Virus record (IMG/VR): IMGVR_UViG_3300043420_001514
Location: 1 to 30,965 of that record
Direction: 5' to 3' (one strand)
Origin: a virus
DNA length: 30,965 bases
In this document: one piece after another, positions 27,782-30,965 of the stretch
How positions within the stretch are numbered: the first letter of the stretch is position 1
How the letters are laid out: every line of letters begins with the position of its first letter
Translations under genes and position numbers: made by a program
Notes under the pieces: generated by a model
Seen by the model: the letters and a program-made list of their open reading frames with translations, nothing else
What the model was told of the DNA's origin: nothing
Database searches by the model: none

Positions 27782-29208
27782 GCCGCATTATTCCGCTGCT
27801 GATGCGCCTGGACGCCCTGGAGCATCGACTCGATGCCAGACGCAAGGCCATGGCCGCAGAGGGCCAGCTGGACCTGTTTGGTTCTGGCCCCGGCACCGGT
27901 CAACCCTGCGGGCGGGGTTGGATCTCCAGGGACAAGAACTGCCGGATCGGCGAGGGCAACGCCAGCGGACCCAGGGACACTGCTGCCCCCTTCTCAGCCA
28001 AGACGATGGAGGCGATCGTTTCTGGCATTGAAAGCCGGACGTTCAACCCGCCAGCGGCTCGCCATAACGGCACTGACCTGGCGCTGAGCCTGCAAAAACT
28101 CGCTGAGCAAAACAACGAGGCCGGCATCAATGCTCGCAGCGCCATGGCGTTTATGGATGAGGCTGGGGCGATCGTGATGATTCAGCCCAAGCGCAAGTTT
28201 GGGCCAAAGGAGATAGAGGCAAACAAACCGATGCCAATATGGGACGCGAGCAAAAGCATTGAAGACAATATGCAGCGCTTGAACGAATACATGACGGAGC
28301 GCGAGAACGGTGCTAAGCGGATCACAAACTTTGCAAAACGGATGAATCTTTGGCCGAAGGAATTGATTGAAGCCTGTGAGAATGACAAGTCGCCGGTCTG
28401 CAAGGATCTAGCGTATTCGATGCGGACCGCACTGGGCCAAGAAGAAGCGATGGCCAAATACAGGCACACAAGGAAAGTTCTAGCCGATGCCATCAAAACG
28501 GCAGAGAAAAATCCTAATGACGCCATGGCACTGGCGGCGGTCGGCACTGCGTACAAAGATGTTGTGATGATGAGCTTCACGGACGGCCCCGATGAAGTAT
28601 TTGGCGCAGCGAAAAGTGCGCTGGATTCGGTGCTTGTCCGCGACACCGTTGACGGCATTTACTTCGGCATGGGCAATGTCTACTGGAAGGCTTCCATGGC
28701 CGGGATGCCAAATGCCGCGCTGAATCCTGATGATGTGAACCCAGTGGCCATGGGTGCCAGTATCCGCAACACCCTGGATACGCGAGACAAGCATGCCGAG
28801 TTCACTTTCGGCTCGTCTATTGGCATGTCTCCATCTGAGAGGGCGCTGAGTACGCACCTGCATGAACTGGGTCACATGATTCACGATTTCAGCTCTCGGA
28901 CTGTTGAGCCAGGCGTGGCGACCGAGGGCAATCAGGTCACCTACCCGTCAAACGGCACGCGGATTGCGCCGCCGGCCATGGAGAAGCTGATCGCAGCCGG
29001 CACGGCAGGAGGCCCTACCAGCTACTCCAACACCAACGTGGCAGAATTATTCGCAGAGTCATTTGTTGCCTATGTCACGGCGCCTGATGCCCTAAAGCGA
29101 TACAACAGAGAGCTGCATGACTGGGTGGATGCCATGGTGACCAAAGCACGCGAGAATGCGGTCAAGGCCAAGGGCGCCACCGTTCACATCAAGAACTACG
29201 CCACATGA
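27778..29208 (+). CDS. HExxH zinc metallopeptidase with cysteine module
   Basis: A GTG start coupled to the upstream stop (GTGA) gives 476 residues. The N-terminus (LEHRLDARRKAMAAEGQLDL, then GTGQPCGRGWISRDKNC; Cys44, Cys55) is clearly homologous to the N-terminus of the protein at 24236. The C-terminal domain has STHLHELGHMIHDF with the HELGH zinc motif (362-366), followed about 55 residues later by NVAELFAESFVAYV, whose Glu423 or Glu427 is the likely third ligand, as in gluzincin-type peptidases. The middle (about 75-330) is helical and unrecognised. Metallopeptidase domains of this kind occur in MuF-linked and other phage-borne toxins. It probably cleaves a host or phage protein. Confidence 0.8.
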   Translation: MSRIIPLLMRLDALEHRLDARRKAMAAEGQLDLFGSGPGTGQPCGRGWISRDKNCRIGEGNASGPRDTAAPFSAKTMEAIVSGIESRTFNPPAARHNGTDLALSLQKLAEQNNEAGINARSAMAFMDEAGAIVMIQPKRKFGPKEIEANKPMPIWDASKSIEDNMQRLNEYMTERENGAKRITNFAKRMNLWPKELIEACENDKSPVCKDLAYSMRTALGQEEAMAKYRHTRKVLADAIKTAEKNPNDAMALAAVGTAYKDVVMMSFTDGPDEVFGAAKSALDSVLVRDTVDGIYFGMGNVYWKASMAGMPNAALNPDDVNPVAMGASIRNTLDTRDKHAEFTFGSSIGMSPSERALSTHLHELGHMIHDFSSRTVEPGVATEGNQVTYPSNGTRIAPPAMEKLIAAGTAGGPTSYSNTNVAELFAESFVAYVTAPDALKRYNRELHDWVDAMVTKARENAVKAKGATVHIKNYAT

Positions 29209-29534
29209 GTGAGATGCTGCTGTCAAAAGCGATCGGCCTGATCCAGGCGGCCACTGCTAAGCCCGCGATCGACCGGGCTGCAGCTCTGCAGTGGAAACTG
29301 CTCCATCGGGCGGCCAAGGGCGAGGTGAAGGCGCAGATCGGTTCTATGGCAGAGGCGCTGCTGGTGGCTGCTGTCAGCCCTGATGACCGCTGGTGGATCA
29401 GCGCTCTGCTGAAGATCGACGCATCGGTGCCATCGACTCAGATCGGCCGCCAGATGCAACTGGCCGAGGCTGAAAAGCGCAGCACCGAAGCGCTACTCGC
29501 GCAGCGCGGGGCTGCAGCGACCACGTCTCTGTAG
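29205..29534 (+). CDS. Small helical protein coupled to the metallopeptidase
   Basis: A 109-residue protein starting in the stop of the metallopeptidase gene (ATGA). It is alanine-rich and helical (LLSKAIGLIQAATAKPAIDR, LLHRAAKGEVKAQIGSMAEA) with one tryptophan pair (DDRWWISALLKID). It lacks the cysteine module of its neighbours. The strict coupling suggests a partner, chaperone or inhibitor of the peptidase. No family is recognised. Confidence 0.6.
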   Translation: MSEMLLSKAIGLIQAATAKPAIDRAAALQWKLLHRAAKGEVKAQIGSMAEALLVAAVSPDDRWWISALLKIDASVPSTQIGRQMQLAEAEKRSTEALLAQRGAAATTSL

Positions 29535-29568
29535 CGGCGCAATACTGCCTCAGATAGATTCAGCATTC

Positions 29569-30965
29569 ATGGCCGCGGCAGTCCAGCAACGTCAATCACT
29601 GCTGGATGCGTTTGAAGCCCGGCTGGATGCCGTCAAACGCAAGTGCAACACCGGCTACGGCTGTGGCCGCACCTGTATCTCGGTGCAGAAGGAGTGCCAG
29701 AAAGAGGCTGGTTCAGCCATCAGCAAAGAGCGGATCAGCAGGCTGCAGCAGCTCGCCCGCGGGGAGATCAAACCCAAAGGCATTGGCGCAATCAAGCCAG
29801 GCGATGCGGCGGCTAAGGCTGAGCAGCTGACGCAAGCCCGCGGCGCCAAGGCGGCCGAGCTGCGCAGCGGCAGGCAGCAGGCCCAGGCGGCCAAGGCCAA
29901 GGCGGCCGCAAAGGCCAAAGGGCCCAGGGCGGACGTGAAACCCGTCAGCCAAGACGACGATTACAAGTTTGCTCGCAAGTCGGCGGTGGGGAATGCCGGT
30001 GAAGACCTGGCCAATTCAGCGCGGCACAAGCGCAACGCCTTTCGCACGATCGATGAGGCCGAAGCATCGGGGCAGGCCGAGAAGTTGATCACGCGGGACA
30101 ACTTGCTCAAGAACTTCCCGGTGGACCTGATCACCGGAACTGAGCCAACCAACTGCCTTTCCAGACTGGAGAGCCACTACTGCCTTAAGGCCTTCCCTGG
30201 CCTGACAGCTAAGGCAGTCACGGACTACATCGAAGGTGAGCGTCGCAGGCAAGCGCGGGGGCAAACCACCTATGGCGGTCGCACGACGGAGGCGGTGGAT
30301 GAAAAGAAGCTGCGTAAGCAGTATTTCGACGCTTTCCAGTCGGTTCGCGACTTTGTTGAGGCCAACAAAGACATGCCGGCTGGTGAGATGCGCTCGGCTC
30401 TGACCAAGCGGCTGAGCGAGCTAATCAGCCGGTATCGCAAGACTGAAGGCCAGGGTTACCAGCGCACCCACGCGGACCCGTTCAACCCCGTGGCCAATGC
30501 CCTGGTGGACATGCAGAAGCGCCTGACCAAGCGCGGCAGCACAAGCGTTTACGGGCAGATGGATGCGTTCGCCAAGGCCCTGGCCGCCGATGTTGGCGCG
30601 GACTGGCGCCAGAACCCGGCCAAATCCATGGGGCGTGCGGCAGAAGCAGTCAGCAAGATCATGGAAGGCTCCACCCTGGCCGCGGCGTTCGGCAAGGAAG
30701 GCACCGGCAAAAAGCGCTTCAGCGCGGCCGATCTGTATGTGGCGCCCGCCCGGCGGGTTGGTGGTCGCAGCGTCGGCGGCTCCGTTGAGGCCGCCACTGA
30801 GCAGATCATCAAGCGATCAGGCTTCCGCGGCCTGCAGTACGGCAACTCCGTCACAGACGACGAACGCAAGCATCACGTCCAGAAGGCTGCCGAGTCCATG
30901 GTGGATCTGGCGGACATCCTGGAGTTGCCCGATGAAGCCATCAGCCTGAAAGGCACGCTGGGCTT
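29569..30965 (+). CDS. Cysteine-module polyvalent protein with LPD1-like domain (runs off window end)
   Basis: ATG 29569 opens a frame that stays open to the window end (465 codons). It begins with a helix and type B module: FEARLDAVKRKCNTGYGCGR, then TCISVQKEC (Cys26, 32, 36, 43). A lysine/alanine-rich linker and a helical middle region follow. The last visible part (PARRVGGRSVGGSVEAATEQ, FRGLQYGNSVTDDERKHH, MVDLADILELPDEAISLKGT, LG) matches the start of the LPD1 domain of large polyvalent phage proteins, which usually continues into AFGARG and a HEW-type metallopeptidase motif. The active-site half therefore lies outside the window. It is separated from the previous gene by 34 bases. Confidence 0.8.
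   Translation, partial: MAAAVQQRQSLLDAFEARLDAVKRKCNTGYGCGRTCISVQKECQKEAGSAISKERISRLQQLARGEIKPKGIGAIKPGDAAAKAEQLTQARGAKAAELRSGRQQAQAAKAKAAAKAKGPRADVKPVSQDDDYKFARKSAVGNAGEDLANSARHKRNAFRTIDEAEASGQAEKLITRDNLLKNFPVDLITGTEPTNCLSRLESHYCLKAFPGLTAKAVTDYIEGERRRQARGQTTYGGRTTEAVDEKKLRKQYFDAFQSVRDFVEANKDMPAGEMRSALTKRLSELISRYRKTEGQGYQRTHADPFNPVANALVDMQKRLTKRGSTSVYGQMDAFAKALAADVGADWRQNPAKSMGRAAEAVSKIMEGSTLAAAFGKEGTGKKRFSAADLYVAPARRVGGRSVGGSVEAATEQIIKRSGFRGLQYGNSVTDDERKHHVQKAAESMVDLADILELPDEAISLKGTLG

Noticed and set aside
1-30965. tRNA or rRNA genes and attachment-site duplications
   Set aside because: Scanning by eye showed no cloverleaf-like sequence and no long direct repeat flanking the recombinase or the block; integration ends probably lie outside the window.

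Overview
The window looks like a prophage or phage-derived island in a GC-rich unicellular cyanobacterium of the Synechococcus/Cyanobium type. The host assignment rests on a cyanobacterial AbrB regulator with a C-terminal AbrB domain (8978-9412), a SigA-like sigma factor and picocyanobacterial codon use. It is an inference; no ribosomal or housekeeping marker is present. No tRNA, rRNA or CRISPR array was seen.

Layout. (1) 1-4759: replication and accessory block. A winged-helix replication-initiator-like protein (1575-2906) carries an iteron array and an AT-rich stretch inside its own gene, the layout of a lambda O-type origin. It is followed by a tight chain of small overlapping genes. (2) 4634-5968: a large serine recombinase on the minus strand. 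(3) 6026-8554: ParB-like protein, probable small terminase and large terminase, translationally coupled. (4) 8555-11089: a regulatory insert on mostly the minus strand (truncated DNA methylase, AbrB regulator, sigma-70 factor) that separates the terminase from the portal gene. (5) 11090-14553: portal protein with a C-terminal extension, and a MuF-type head morphogenesis protein. (6) 14554-14849: an 18-bp-arm hairpin and six tandem terminator-like hairpins between convergent operons. (7) 14850-19630: four minus-strand cassettes of small genes, each starting at a copy of the palindrome GTTCAC-N4-GTGAAC placed 7-9 nt before a -10 box, and three of which stop at or just before the next copy. One cassette encodes a Csx16-like protein, a family linked to type III CRISPR cyclic-oligoadenylate signalling, next to a protein with an RNA-polymerase alpha-CTD-like domain. 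(8) 19780-20959: small plus-strand genes including a siphovirus Gp157-like protein and a ribbon-helix-helix protein. (9) 21202-30965: a plus-strand series of multidomain proteins joined by recurring short cysteine modules preceded by a helix ending in RLD(A/T). Their other domains include a RelA/SpoT-like nucleotidyltransferase with its key residues, two ParB-like domains, an HExxH metallopeptidase and an LPD1-type polyvalent domain cut by the window end.

How it may work together (inference). The palindromes probably bind one dimeric regulator that controls all minus-strand accessory cassettes and one small plus-strand gene beside the RelA/SpoT protein. The packaging and head genes form the late unit, possibly served by the element's own sigma factor, which is divergent from the portal gene. 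The cysteine-module proteins lie downstream of the head genes and look like phage polyvalent or effector proteins sharing a docking tag. I consider the tagged effector series, the Csx16/alpha-CTD cassette, the operator-punctuated cassettes and the origin inside the replication gene the most novel parts.
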